From the NCBI GenBank assembly GCA_030620095.1, contig JAUTXW010000109.1:1525501-1589500 (forward strand): a stretch of 64,000 nucleotides of DNA. The letters are read 5' to 3'. The notes beneath the pieces were generated by a model. That model was not told the origin of the DNA, made no database searches, and saw nothing but the letters and a program-made list of their open reading frames with translations. This document shows, piece after piece, positions 47,914 through 60,632 of the stretch. This stretch comes from Kuschelorhynchus macadamiae (taxonomy: Eukaryota > Arthropoda > Insecta > Coleoptera > Curculionidae). The position numbers were made by a program, and so were the translations under genes. The stretch's first letter is position 1. The number at the start of each line of letters is the position of its first letter.

Positions 47914-50900
47914 CTAAAATACAAGTTATCAAAATTAATAAACTTCTAATATTTTTTAAATGGTTGAGCAGATTAAAGAAAAGCTAATTGAAAACAAGTT
48001 TTGTTTGTATAAGTATCAACTCAGAACACTACAGATGTGTTACACGTCGCCAAATCAGATGCGAAAATAATAATACTTGCCATAGACCTAATTTCAGAAG
48101 TCATGAGAACAGCTACGTGTGACGATGAAAAACTATTTAGATTCAGCTAAAAGTTGTTTGTCTTTTTTTATTAAATATTATTAAAATCTACTAGAAATTT
48201 TCGTGACATAGTAATTGCTCTTTACCTCGGATTTTTTTTGTATATTCGTATTTGTGAAATTACAAACGAACGGGAGCCAGTTTTTTATTTTCGTGGAAAA
48301 AATAACGTTTCTGATATTTTATAAAAATATAAGTATTTTACACCTGCTCTTATTAACCCAAATCAGAACAAAAAAAAACAATTCTTTTTTAAAATTTCTA
48401 TAAAACTGCATTGGTTTTAGGCATCTACGACTAAAATATAACAAAAACCATATGTTTCACCAATTCGAATTTAATGAATTTTGATAAAAACTTGTGAAAA
48501 AATATTTTTAGTTGTTACTAGAGAGACGATTCATTTATTAAACTCAATTGCTGTTATAGACAATTGGTATGGTTTTTAGCGAACACTGTCTTTTGAAAAG
48601 TTTTCAAGAAACTTTGATAAAAATAAGTAATATTATGGAGAAAATTCGAGAATTCGTTGTTTTTAAGGTTATATATTGGAACATATAAATCTAAAACCAA
48701 CCATCGGTTCAAAGGAAGCCTTTATGCTTATGTTTTAGTAAAAAAAAATGTTAAAAATTGTACAATGCAAGAATATAGGATTTCTTTTCCCTTTACGAAA
48801 AATCTTCGTATAAAACTTTTATGAGATAATCGTGTTCGATCCAAAGTTTAACTGTACTTTTTATCTAGTAGATTATATCAATGTAAGATCAACCGTAATT
48901 GTAGTTTCCTTACCCTTATTTTTAGAATATTTTCATAATTGGTCTTAAAATATGATCATGGTTAGCGTTAGACTAGTTTTTTCTTATTGGCAGATGCCTC
49001 TATCTGATGAATTAGCTTTTTAACTATTGAGGCATCGCTTTGAATTAGAATATATTTTATGGAAGTAAGCCACTAAAAGTATCCACCATATATTAAGTAT
49101 ACAAGAAGATACATAACACCTACAGCAAATGCAAAGAGTATTGTGACTTAAGCATAACCTCAACGGGATTGTTTACATAACGCTGTTTGCAAAACATGAA
49201 ACACAGGCAGCGTAAAATTCTAATAGACTGAACGGATAAAACTGTATTTATTATTATAAATAATTCCAGATCTAGGACATATTCTTTATTTGGGTTTTTC
49301 GATATTTCTTTTTTAATACAAGTACAAGTATCTATACATAGAGTGTTCATTTAAAAACACAGTAAGATACATAGAGTGTTCATTTAAAAACTTTAATTTA
49401 TCGGAATGAAAGGTCTTCTAAAAAAAATAGGTAGGTACTACAATGTTATATAGAGGAAACGAGAGGCATATTTTACAAAAAGTCTCAGTTACACTCCTTT
49501 ACTTCCCTAAAAAATGTAAAACGGTTTTTAATTTTTATATCATTTGATGATAAAATGTAGCGCTGTTGAAAACCTTTTAAATCAGGTGTCACTTAAACCC
49601 GTTTTCGATTTAACGTATTTAATTGGGAGGGGCCGGTGTTGATCTAAAGCTTATGATAAACTATGCGTCACTGTGTATTTTATTTTTTAGCATGTCAGTC
49701 GTTTTATAATTTTCGTGAGAATGTTGTAGTCAAAAAAACGCTTCAAATTCAAATGTTTAAAATTTTTACTGACATTCTATATTCCTATTCAAATAAATCA
49801 TTTGACTGAGTTAATAAACAAAATTACCTAAATGTTTAAATTATTTATGGACGGCAATCACTCCTTCTCGTAATTTGATGTCTTTCCTCTATTTGAAAAT
49901 ACAGAGAAATCTAAGTAAAAAATTGCACACCTATATACGATGCATATATAACTTCTTTAATTCACCTGCTCCACACCGTTCTAAGTGGTCTATGGTTTTT
50001 CTCTTAAATTCTCAAAACCAGAACTAAACACCGGATAGTTTTCATTTACTAATGAAAAGACGTACTATGTATATTTAATTTAATTGAGAACTGTATGAAA
50101 ACTACATCAACTTTTGAAAAACTTTTTTATACACAGAAAAAAAATCGAATAAATTTTTATTTTAAAATATTTATATATTATTTTTATTAAATTTAGGCCC
50201 GAAAAATGACGAGATTCATTGGCTAAAAGTACTCTCTATTTTCACTCAAAATAATGTATTTTTTTTATACTAGAAATTAAAGCATAAAGGATGCGAGAAG
50301 AAAAAGTAAGTGAATAATACTGTTTTTATATTTTGGAAAAAGTACTTTTAAATTAAAACAATGCATATTAAATAAAAAATCGAAATATTCTGTTGTGCCA
50401 ACAAAAATTTATTATTTAATGGGCTAAGTACACCACTTTTATTATAAAGTTACATCTATTACTATATTTATCTAAAGTTTTTTAAGATGAATGTAATGTA
50501 ATAGTCATAAAATAAATTATCTCAATTAAAAACCCACATTTCTGTTCTAAATAGTAAATTATTACTAGTTTAACCGCTATGTATGGAGAATGGAAAAGTC
50601 TCTAAAATTACTTGTGAAAAGATAAACAAGCTTCAGTTTTTTAACTCTGACCGCAAAGTAAACTGTTTAGTCATTATTAAACAGTAAATACTATTTAATT
50701 GTCCTCAAAATATAACACTGAAAAAATAGGTAAAAAAAACCCGTGAAAGACGTTAATTGATAAATCTCATAAATATGATTCACAAAAGTGACATTTAATG
50801 ACACCAACCTTTCAAACCGATCAGACACCTCTTTTACGCAACCAGTAAACGAAGCGATGGGAGGAACGAATCCTTAGTCACGGTTTACTGTTCTGTTAGG

Positions 50901-51389
50901 TATCTTTCCATATATTTAATCTAAAGTGTACACCATTCACTTATTAAATGCATCTCGCATGGCTATGAGATATTTCTCCCTCTATAATATAAATGAGAGC
51001 ATCGTGTTTTAAGGGCTATATCTTCATATTTGGAGGTTATACTGCTGCTGATTTGGTTGTGGGCTTCACGTGTAGCATTTACCCATCAATCTTATTTTCT
51101 TAGTCTTCAGGACCGCCTAATAAAAGGCTTCTGACGTGAGCCATAGTCCATATACATATAATCTTTTTCTTTTTATGTTTGTTACGATTTGTGTATTTTG
51201 CGGATTTTCTAAATTTTACTACGAGGGAGTTAGTTATAAACAGATAGCACAACATAGGAAATGACTTTTCTAGCTCCCAGGCAACGGGAGAGTATTACAC
51301 ACCCAGAAATGTTGCCTCGGAATAAGAACTCTAAAATTGTAAAGGTTAGGAAGAATTGTAGATATAACTATTTAGAGAATTCATTGATT
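47914..51389. other. GT49 last intron, 3' part
   Basis: AT-rich and without recognised coding. A short direct repeat, 'acatagagtgttcatttaaaaac', occurs twice at about 49335-49392. Confidence 0.5.
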
Positions 51390-54010
51390 TATTGCTAAAG
51401 ATTGATTTTGTTATGTGAGAGGTATTTCATAATAATTTGAATGATTTTTTCATTAAAGTTAGCCAAAATTGTTTTAACAGATATGGGATGTGGTAACGAT
51501 TCTTTTTTTAATACCAGGTATAAGTCTTGGTCTAGAATCGGACAATTAAATAGAATATGTTCTAAGTCTGCAATGCCCGTATTAGATTCGCAATATGGAT
51601 TTTCAATTAGCCCTATTTTATATAAATGTGATGAGAAGAGGGCATGTCCTGTTCGCATTCTTAAGATGGTAGTTATGGGTCTTCTATTCCTATATGTTAT
51701 ATTTTTGTACCATGGGGTTTTAGGGAATACTTCTTGAATTGATGCATACCAACTGCCTTTACTCCTAGTTGTTTTCTTCCATGTATGTTTCCATTCGTCT
51801 TGAATTTGTTGCGTTATCAGGGACATAAATTTATTTTTATCTAATTTGACGTCTAGGGGACGTTAAGTACTCTTCCTACATTTGCTACTTTATCTGCCAC
51901 TTCAGGTATCCAAGATATTCGGATATCGAAATGAGGAGTTAGCATCTAAGATCATTTGTTTGGTATAAAATGAACTATGGTCTAGTTTTGGTGTAATTTC
52001 GGATTTGTTTATTTTTTCGATTGCACTCTTTAAGTAGGTGAAAATTACAGCCCTTTTCAAGTTTTTCTCGATACAGAACACGAGTGCTCTATTTATCGCA
52101 ACAATCTCAGCTGAGCAAATCTGCATGTCTGCAGGTAGTCTTTGCGAAAATTTGAATTTTTTTGAGGGGCAATATACTCCATATTCCACAGTGTTTGTGT
52201 TCAAGTCTTTTGATGCATCTGTATATATCCAAGTATAAGCACCAGCACTTCTATTTGCTTTCTTGATAAATAGCTTATTATTTATGCTATCATGTTTATG
52301 TAATTCCAAGTCAATGGTTTTAATTGTTTGAAATTGTGTTTGAAAATCAAATTTATAACAGGGTAAGGTATCATTTGTTTCTAAGAGGTTTTTTTAGGTA
52401 TTCTAGATCCCTGTAAGCCTGTACTAAATAAGGCTTTTCTTTGCTTCGCCAGTATTTATTGTTTTCGTTGAATATACTGGTTGATAGTTTTTGTATGTTT
52501 TTGAATACGGGGTTATCATTTAGAGCCATATTTTTTAGGATATATTTTTGTGCCAAAATTTTTCTTCTAGTTTCTAAGGACATCTCACTACATTCTGCTA
52601 ATAAAGTGTTGGTAGGGGTAGATTTCATGCACCCAGTAATTACTCTTATGGCTTTATATTGGAGCGAGTCAAATTTCTCCAGGAGTTTTTTAGAGATAGG
52701 TTTTATAAGTTGTCCCGCATATTCCATGTGGGATCTGACTATTCCTTTGTAAATGTGTATTAAGGTAAGAGGATCTGCTCCCCACCAAACTCTACTAACT
52801 GCTCTCATAGCACTAATTCCCTTTTTTGCTTTAATGTATATGTTAGATATGTATTTATCCCACTTAAGATTATTGTTGATAGTTACACCTAAATATTTTG
52901 TTTCTTTAATCCAGGGGATGATGTTATTGACATACCTGATTGGATCTAGTTGTGCTGGGCGCGGTATGGTAAGCGCTTCGTTTATGTGATGTTTAGTGAT
53001 CTTATGTGTCTTCATTATAACTAGGTCATCTGCATATTGTACTAGGTGAATTTGGTTGGGTATCATATTATGTAGGTCCAGTGTATATATATTAAATAAG
53101 AGTGGGCTTAGGGGGGATCCTTGAGTAAGCCCCATGGAGGACTGTTTAGGTCCATGAAGTTTGTTGTTTTCATCCTTAATATATATTTGTCTAAGATATT
53201 GAAGGTTATATATTAGATTGGAAAGCGAGGTTGATATTGTAGTAGGTGTTTTAATTTTTTATATATTAGATTCAGATTTACATTATCGTAAGCTGCTGAG
53301 ATGTCCATGAATACAGCTAGAGATATTTCGTTTTTAGAGAATCCGCATTGGGCTTGGGAAATTATATATGCAAGACAATCTAAGCATCCTTTGCCTAATC
53401 TGAAGCCAAACTGTGTATTTGGCAATATTTTTTGGTTTTCCAATTGCCATTCTACTCGGTTTTTTATCATTACCTCTAGCGTTTTTGCAATACAAGAATT
53501 GGGAGCTATAGGTCTGTAGCTAGCAGCTAGGTTTTTACCCTTGTCGGGTTTCAGTATTGGGTGAATTAAAGTATTTTTCCAGTCCGATTGGACCTCCCCA
53601 CTTTCCATACCTTTGTTATATATTTTTAGTAATGTTTGTATTCCTATGGCCGGCAGATGTTTTAGCATAGAGTAGGACACTTCGTCCAGTCCAGTGGCAA
53701 AATCTTTTCTATGATTTAGGGTGCTCAGTAATTCTTCCTCAATGAAATAATAGTCTAAATGTTCCACTGGTTGTTCCGTGGTGAAATTAGGGTCTATTTG
53801 GCAAATAGATAAGTTATCTAAAATTTCATTAGCTACCTGGTCTTGGGGGAGTTTTGAACTATATGGCGATTTGGTATTAGAAAATTTTTTGATGGATCTC
53901 CATACGGTTTTTAATGGAGAAAGTCTATTATTTGGAGGTTATATCTTCTTGTCATATTCGGATGCGATGTTTCCAAATATATGACTAAACTGTTTTTTTA
54001 TATTAAATAA
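51390..54010 (-). mobile_element. LINE of I-clade type, 5'-truncated, within the GT49 intron
   Basis: Minus-strand order is RT palm, thumb, RNase H, then a C-terminal domain. The endonuclease and ORF1 are missing and homology starts near 54000. The presence of an RNase H domain after the RT points to the I group of LINEs. It is inserted in the same orientation as the host gene. Confidence 0.8.
51395..53985 (-). pseudogene. LINE reverse transcriptase plus RNase H, frame broken
   Basis: 53985-53778 gives a linker to the RT. 53767-53213 holds the RT fingers and motif A (GLDEVSYSMLKHLPAIG, SYRPIAPNSCIAKTLEVMI, AVFMDISAAYDNVN). After a break, 53135-52371 holds motif B (MGLTQGSPLSPLLFN), motif C (LVQYADDLVIM) and the thumb (KYLGVTINNNLKWDKYI, VRSHMEYAG). 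52309-51902 is RNase H (WIYTDASKDLN, ICSAEIVAINRAL). 51826-51395 is the C-terminal region with RMRTGHALFSSHLYKIGL and a histidine/cysteine patch (CES...LEHILFNCP). The catalytic YADD and RNase H aspartate are kept, but at least three frame breaks disable it. Confidence 0.85.
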
Positions 54011-55068
54011 AGTGAGTTTGGGAAATACTAATATTTACAATAACAATAACATTTGATATTTTAGCAAATAAAAGTGACTAAAGCTTCTGTGCACATTAAC
54101 TACAAGGTTCAATATTCTATAAGGATTAGACCATATGTACTGCATTTGTTAAACAATTTTTATTATTTTTCCTTATTAATTTATATTCATTACACCACAT
54201 AATGCATAAAATAAAATAAATAAAATACAAACTAGAGAAGCAAAGTGTATATTCTAAGTAATATGATAAAATCCGATATCTTGATTAAATTAGATTTGAA
54301 TTAGTAACAGCTAGAGTAATGCAAGTTATAGTTGCATGGGACCCTATCAATGATTATTGTAAAACTCTAGTTGGCCGAGTGGGTATTTTTTAATATATCA
54401 AAAAAATGTTTTTTTGTACATTTTGAGTCAAAAGTTATGTCGTAATTTAGAAGCCATTCCTATATTATCTCTTTTTTGCAACATAATATGTGGTGCTTTT
54501 CCAATAGCTCAAAATGGTAACGAGCGTTATATATTAAAATCGCATGGCCATGCGAGTTGCATTTAAATAGTGAATGGGGTATATAAACAATAGTCATGGA
54601 TTTGTTGCTAGTTCTGATATACTGAAACCATTTACATTAATTTTCTTTTGATCCGACTGTTTTTACAATTGTGTCCTACTTCTTATTTCTCTAGAAATTT
54701 GCTGATGCTAATACCAAGCTTAAGCAGTGTTAGACTATGAAGACGTTGAACCAACACGTCGCTGGTACTATACTCATTCGATATAATTCATTTTTTATCT
54801 ATAGAATAGACGAAAAATTGCTACTACACCATATGTTGTAAAGAATAATAATTCAAGTTTTTTAGAACTACTTGCGAAAAGTAGATTTACCATTTCTGAA
54901 AGTACATGATAAAAATACAAATACTGATGATTGAAATGTATCTACCTAATTCAGAGCAATAGTGTTGTCTATATATAATTTTTTTTAATATTTCATACAA
55001 TAATAAGTGAATATGCAGATTTTGTTTAGATTTATCTATTGAGAGTACTATATTTCAGTAGTGATTAC
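54011..55068. other. GT49 last intron, 5' part
   Basis: AT-rich and without recognised elements. Confidence 0.5.
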
Positions 55069-55222
55069 CTGACTATTTCTAGTATATCCATATCCGACAA
55101 ATCGCTCGTCATGTGGAGGAACATTATCGGTAGCTATATAAAATGGTTCGTATAGGAACTCAAAATTTGTTACGGGATGGCTTATCCTAATTTTATCATC
55201 GACATCTGTATAGTTTTGCCAC
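55069..55222 (-). CDS. Glycosyltransferase family 49 (B4GAT1-like), penultimate exon
   Basis: Acceptor 'ttttag|GTGGCAAAAC', donor AGTCAG|GTAATC. Encodes 51 aa starting WQNYTDVDDKI, then RISHPVTNFEFLYEPFYIAT and DNVPPHDERFVGYGYTRNSQ. The 'FLYEPFY.A....PPHDERF.GYGYTRN.Q' run is highly characteristic of GT49 enzymes and sits directly before the VYEM..AGYEF block of the last exon, exactly as found here. The exon is entered in phase 2 (its first G completes a codon). No further upstream exon was recognised up to 64000, so the preceding intron exceeds 8.7 kb or the gene is partial. Confidence 0.83.
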
Positions 55223-55586
55223 CTAAAAACGTCGGAATTTTAGTTAAAAATTGACATTACCCTCCAAGTCAAATGGATTCAGCAGCAGACATCAGTGAAT
55301 TTTTTCAATAAGCCTAATTTAAAATTGATAAGTTTATTTTATTTTCCAAAGGCAAACTATACACTTTTTAAAACATAAACAAAAGTTTTTAGTTTTGATT
55401 TACTCTATCTAAATAGTACACTATTAAGTATTTAAGATAACGAAAAAAATACATATTTGGAAGAAATCTCCCAGTGTCTCATTAGTATCCTAATAAAAAG
55501 AATTCTATAACTGGTGTAACTGATTAAAACAGGGACATATGTAGGTTGTATAATTGATTTTTTGTGCTTTCTTAAAAAATTACTTT
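55223..55586. other. GT49 intron, unassigned
   Basis: No recognised feature. Confidence 0.4.
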
Positions 55587-56019
<433 letters not shown>

Positions 56020-56506
56020 TTGAGTTAGTTTTTCTTGAACATCCGTGTATATATAGTTACTAGATTTTTCTTGGGTTATAAGTTCATAGCATTAAAACAA
56101 TTCTCAAAAATTATTAGTCATCTATTCATTTTAAAATTTGACGTTTCGGCAGGTGGCTCCGTGCCTTTCTCAAAAATACTTTCTAAAATAATTTAAATTA
56201 GAGAACCTGCACACTTTAGTAAAACAAGACAGACTTACCATGAAACGTAATTAAATTATCCAAAGGTGTTTAAAATCACAAAAGACACGACGCTGATCGC
56301 GTTATTTCGACAAACATTTTTAACACTAAACATATGAAGGACGACGAACAGTTATTGACTGAAGAGCAGATACGTGTGATAGGTAGGATGTTATGGTTTT
56401 TTTGTTTTTTGACATTTTTTAAGTTTTTACCGGGCGGTTCAGAAAGTAATTTTATTTTGTCTAAGATTATTATTTTTAAGTTTTTCAAATGTATGTGAGA
56501 AAATAA

Positions 56507-57865
56507 TTAAATAATGTCAAAATAAATTTTGCTTACAAGGTTGATATCTTTTTTGTCGTTTACTGAGTTTTTATTTTTCTTAATTTCAATAGACTCGTAA
56601 ACTTCCCGCTTGCGTTTGTTGTTTTCGGTTTTTAGAATTTTAGTTTCACTAAAACTAAATTTATGTTTTTTTTGGATTTCGTGTTTAGAAAGGGCAGTGG
56701 GATTCCTTTTATCATATTTATGAGAGTTAATTCTCGAACCTAAATATTGGCTGGTTTGTCCAATATAAACTCCAGCGCAATCTCCACACGGGATCTCATA
56801 TATAACATTGCTTTTTTTCATTTTAGGTGTCTTGGTTTTTAGAGAAGTGAAATTTTGATTTAATAAATGGAAGCCTTTGTGTGCAACATTTATATTATAT
56901 TTGTTAAATAGATGTTTAAGTTGCTCAGATAAACCTTTTATGTATGGTAGTGTTAAATAGTTATTAGTTTTGTTTGTGTTGGCTTTTGAGTTGTTCGTTT
57001 TATTGTAAAATTTATTAATTCTTTGTTTAAATACTTTATTTACTAATTGTTGGGGATATTTATTTTCGAAAAGAACTTGTTTGGCTTTATTAATTGAGTT
57101 TTCCCTAAACTCGACATCTGATAGCTGAATTGCCCTATCGGCTAATGCTATAATAACTGATTTTTTTTGAGAAAGTGGATGTTGGGAATTATAGTTGGTA
57201 TACCTTGAGGACCAAGTCTTTTTTGTATACCATTCTGTTCTGATGGTATCCTTTGTTTTATGTAAGGTGACATCTAAAAAGTTTATTTGATTTTGTTTTT
57301 CGACTTCGATGGTGAATTGCAATTTATCGTGATAGCTATTAAATTTATTTAGAGTTTGATCTGCATTATTTTGCGGAATCGCAGCAATGCAATCATCAAC
57401 ATAACGGTAAAAAAAGGGTAAATTAAAATTTAGCTGCGGTATTATGGTTTCTTCTAAATCCTCTAAAACTAATTGGGCAATTGCGCTTGAAATACTTGAA
57501 CCCATGGCACAACCATCAAGTTGTTTAAAGATATCATCCTTGTAAAGGAAATATGTTGAGTTTAGAGTTAATTCTACGGCTTTTAGGAATTCGTTTAACG
57601 GCAAATCAGTATATTTTTTAATTTCATTCCACTTTTTTTCGATAATGTTAGTTGCAAGATTTATAGGAATATTTGTATAAAGAGATATAACGTCTAAAGA
57701 GATTAGTATGTGGTCATCTGGCAACTTAATATCTTTAATTTTGTTTTTAAAGTCAAATGAATCTTTAATATAGTAGTTGTTTTTATTTATAATATTTGAT
57801 AGAATGTTTTTTAAAAATTTTGATAAAGAGTTTAAAGGGGACTGAATACATGATAATAAAGCCAA
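56507..57865 (-). CDS. Penelope-like reverse transcriptase with GIY-YIG endonuclease, 5'-truncated
   Basis: An open frame of 452 codons with no genuine start (the 5' end opens with TTG at the junction). RT blocks: ILISLDVISLYTNIPI (motif A), LDGCAMGSSISSAIAQLVLE (motif B) and FFYRYVDDCIAAIP (motif C, YVDD), then INFLDVTLHK. A linker rich in asparagine and lysine follows. The C-terminal GIY-YIG nuclease is NVIYEIPCGDCAGVYIGQTS followed by YLGSRINSHKYD, preceded by a Cys-x2-Cys and ending in a lysine-rich tail. This RT plus GIY-YIG order defines endonuclease-positive Penelope-like elements. The frame is intact from the junction to its stop; the N-terminal part is missing, so the copy is not autonomous. 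Confidence 0.87.
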   Translation of the reverse strand: MALLSCIQSPLNSLSKFLKNILSNIINKNNYYIKDSFDFKNKIKDIKLPDDHILISLDVISLYTNIPINLATNIIEKKWNEIKKYTDLPLNEFLKAVELTLNSTYFLYKDDIFKQLDGCAMGSSISSAIAQLVLEDLEETIIPQLNFNLPFFYRYVDDCIAAIPQNNADQTLNKFNSYHDKLQFTIEVEKQNQINFLDVTLHKTKDTIRTEWYTKKTWSSRYTNYNSQHPLSQKKSVIIALADRAIQLSDVEFRENSINKAKQVLFENKYPQQLVNKVFKQRINKFYNKTNNSKANTNKTNNYLTLPYIKGLSEQLKHLFNKYNINVAHKGFHLLNQNFTSLKTKTPKMKKSNVIYEIPCGDCAGVYIGQTSQYLGSRINSHKYDKRNPTALSKHEIQKKHKFSFSETKILKTENNKRKREVYESIEIKKNKNSVNDKKDINLVSKIYFDII

Positions 57866-58439
57866 ACAAGTTCTTTTCGAAAATAAATATCCCCAACAAT
57901 TAGTAAATAAAGTATTTAAACAAAGAATTAATAAATTTTACAATAAAACGAACAACTCAAAAGCCAACACAAACAAAACTAATAACTATTTAACACTACC
58001 ATACATAAAAGGTTTATCTGAGCAACTTAAACATCTATTTAACAAATATAATATAAATGTTGCACACAAAGGCTTCCATTTATTAAATCAAAATTTCACT
58101 TCTCTAAAAACCAAGACACCTAAAATGAAAAAAAGCAATGTTATATATGAGATCCCGTGTGGAGATTGCGCTGGAGTTTATATTGGACAAACCAGCCAAT
58201 ATTTAGGTTCAAGAATTAACTCTCATAAATATGATAAAAGGAATCCCACTGCCCTTTCTAAACACGAAATCCAAAAAAAACATAAATTTAGTTTTAGTGA
58301 AACTAAAATTCTAAAAACCGAAAACAACAAACGCAAGCGGGAAGTTTACGAGTCTATTGAAATTAAGAAAAATAAAAACTCAGTAAACGACAAAAAAGAT
58401 ATCAACCTTGTAAGCAAAATTTATTTTGACATTATTTAA
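57856..58439 (+). pseudogene. Penelope-like C-terminal fragment (linker plus GIY-YIG)
   Basis: A plus-strand inverted copy of the last 195 or so codons of the left element, beginning at the KAKQVLFENKYPQQLVNKVF equivalent and ending with the same GIY-YIG domain and stop at 58439. It lacks the whole RT, so it cannot be functional alone. Confidence 0.85.
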
Positions 58440-58886
58440 TTATTTTCTCACATACATTTGAAAAACTTAAAAATAATAATCTTAGACAAAATAAAATTAC
58501 TTTCTGAACCGCCCGGTAAAAACTTAAAAAATGTCAAAAAACAAAAAAACCATAACATCCTACCTATCACACGTATCTGCTCTTCAGTCAATAACTGTTC
58601 GTCGTCCTTCATATGTTTAGTGTTAAAAATGTTTGTCCAAATAACGCGATCAGCGTCGTGTCTTTTGTGATTTTAAACACCTTTGGATAATTTAATTACG
58701 TTTCATGGTAAGTCTGTCTTGTTTTACTAAAGTGTGTAGGTTCTCTAATTTAAATTATTTTAGAAAGTATTTTTGAGAAAGGCACGGAGCCACCTGCCGA
58801 AACGTCAAATTTTAAAATGAATAGATGACTAATAATTTTTGAGAATTGTTTTAATGCTATGAACTTATAACCCAAGAAAAATCTAG

Positions 58887-58891
<5 letters not shown>

Positions 58892-58945
<54 letters not shown>
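58892..58945. repeat. (TA)n microsatellite
   Basis: About 53 bp of TA immediately after the right Penelope-like copy. Confidence 0.96.
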
Positions 58946-58948
<3 letters not shown>

Positions 58949-59740
58949 TATAGCTATTTAGTAGTAACTTTATGTGTAATATACAGTGCGAAAGGGAAAT
59001 GACTGCAAATATTTTAACAGGTAAAAGTACTTTAGAGACAAAAAAGAGACATTGCAATTAACACTGCACAAAAAGTCACTTCGAACGTTAGTAGGTCATT
59101 TTATTAAGATTTTAAATTCTTATCTTTCAATTATTCCAAAATACTTGTGAACAGTTTTTATTGTTTAATCGAGTATTTTATAAATTAGGAAACCAATGCT
59201 TTTGAGTAAATAAAAGTGAATAAAAACACTTACAATTTTTTAACTCACCCCACTTACAATACGCTAATAAAAAAAAAGAAAGTTATATCGCTGGATTTAG
59301 GTTTCTTCTTTTTCGTATGCGTTGATACAGACATAAATAATATTTTATCGTGCCGGAATAAGTGAGTACAAATAAAATAGTTTTTTTTTACTCAATGATT
59401 GTATGTTTTTATCTGTTTACAGTGGCAATTTTGGGAAAAACAACTTCGGCGGCAAATAAGATTATTTCGTTTTGCCGGTTGTACGTCCTGAAGGAAAGGT
59501 CATTTCTTTCTTAATTTTGCGACTATTTAGAATGGGATACATTTATTTATTTACCATGCTAAAAAAGTAAAAAATTGAAATCTATTTATTTTAAATACAT
59601 ATTTATAATTATATGTGTTATTTGACAAATAATACTGTTCGATATTTTTTCTGTATATTTTAACATGGTTGTGTATTCTGGTCAATAATAATAGTATTTT
59701 TAATTTTGGTTTTAATTTATTATTTTTTTTAAATAAATTA
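58946..59740. other. Unassigned AT-rich DNA
   Basis: No feature was recognised. It contains several T/A homopolymers. Confidence 0.4.
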
Positions 59741-60632
59741 TTTTTCTCTCTCCATAAAAAGAAAGTTTTATTACAAGAAATGGAATTTTACCGATTTTTT
59801 TTAATTTTATTGGTCCGCCATTTTATTATGTCGTACAGGATTCGCACTGAAATTTTACCAGTTCATCTTTCACTCTTGATTATTTGGGTAGAATTTCAAG
59901 TCAATCGGATAAGTAGTTCTTTGACACTGATTTTTTTTAAACATTTCAGAATGCCTTTTTGTTCCGTCGTCATGACTTTACACCAAAATTGTATCAGTTT
60001 GTTTTTACCCCACATTTAATTTTTGGGCGAAATTTTAGCCCAATTGGTTAAGTAGTTTTTTAATTATTAATTTTTACTTGGCCTATTGCCTTTTGTTTCG
60101 CCATTCTGGATTTTACGCAACTGTGATCTCCAAAATTATACCGCGTACTCCATAAAAAGAACATTTTATCTCAGGACATTTTATCATAGGACATTTTGTT
60201 AAGGTGCCATTTTGTTTTGCTATATATATAGAATTCACACTAAAAATTTACCAAAAATGTACCAGGCTATCCCTGTCTAATTATTGATTTTTGTGCAAAA
60301 GTTTAATTCAATTGGATAAGTAGTTTTTGTTACTTTGGATAACTAGTTTTTGTTACTGAATTTTTTAACATCTCTTTAAGCTGCCACTATACTAGATTTA
60401 CACAAAAAATTACCAGTTAACCCTATATCACATCTTATTTTTGCACATATTTTAGAGTCCATTCGACGAGTAGTTTCTCAATACCGGTTAAGTCGTTTTT
60501 AAGCTATGTCGCATCCAGTTAGGCAGACAGATCGACAGGCTGGCGGAAAAGGGAGAACAAAGATCTGCAAAAATCTCAGAGGTTGATTTTTTTAAGATTA
60601 CAATATTTCTCTCTTACGAGGGAAGTGAAAAT
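59741..60632 (-). repeat. ACTTCCCTCGT-family repeat, reverse copy
   Basis: Reverse-complement subunits ('ggtccgccattttattatgtcgtacaggattcgcac', 'gtgccattttgttttgc') and 'ttcaagtcaatcggataagtag'. It ends with 'tctcttacgagggaagtgaaaat', the family's left end in reverse, near 60632. The other end near 59760 is degenerate. Confidence 0.7.

Larger units (their letters stand above)
56070..58893. mobile_element. Two Penelope-like elements, head-to-head and 5'-truncated
   Basis: The left copy reads on the minus strand (about 57855 down to 56070) and the right copy on the plus strand (about 57855 to 58893). They meet near 57850-57860. The right copy begins further into the element (matching 57085 of the left copy), so the pair is an asymmetric inverted repeat with arms of about 1 kb. 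The arms are almost identical; for example, one base differs near 56310/58636. Both outer ends are followed by (TA)n. The 3' region holds 'gagaaaggcacggagccacc' and 'tgccgaaacgtcaaat'. Such inverted, truncated pairs are typical of Penelope insertions. Confidence 0.85.

Noticed and set aside
51441..51737. Plus-strand ORFs over the I-type LINE (also 52441-52989, 53301-53519)
   Set aside because: Antisense of recognised RT/RNase H coding.
57840..57870. Start codon of the Penelope-like ORF at 57865
   Set aside because: The codon is TTG at the head-to-head junction; the element is 5'-truncated and the true start is missing.
58440..58670. 70-codon ORFs downstream of both Penelope-like frames (56276-56488 and 58458-58670)
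   Set aside because: Present in both arms simply because the arms are the same 3' UTR sequence; no domain was recognised.
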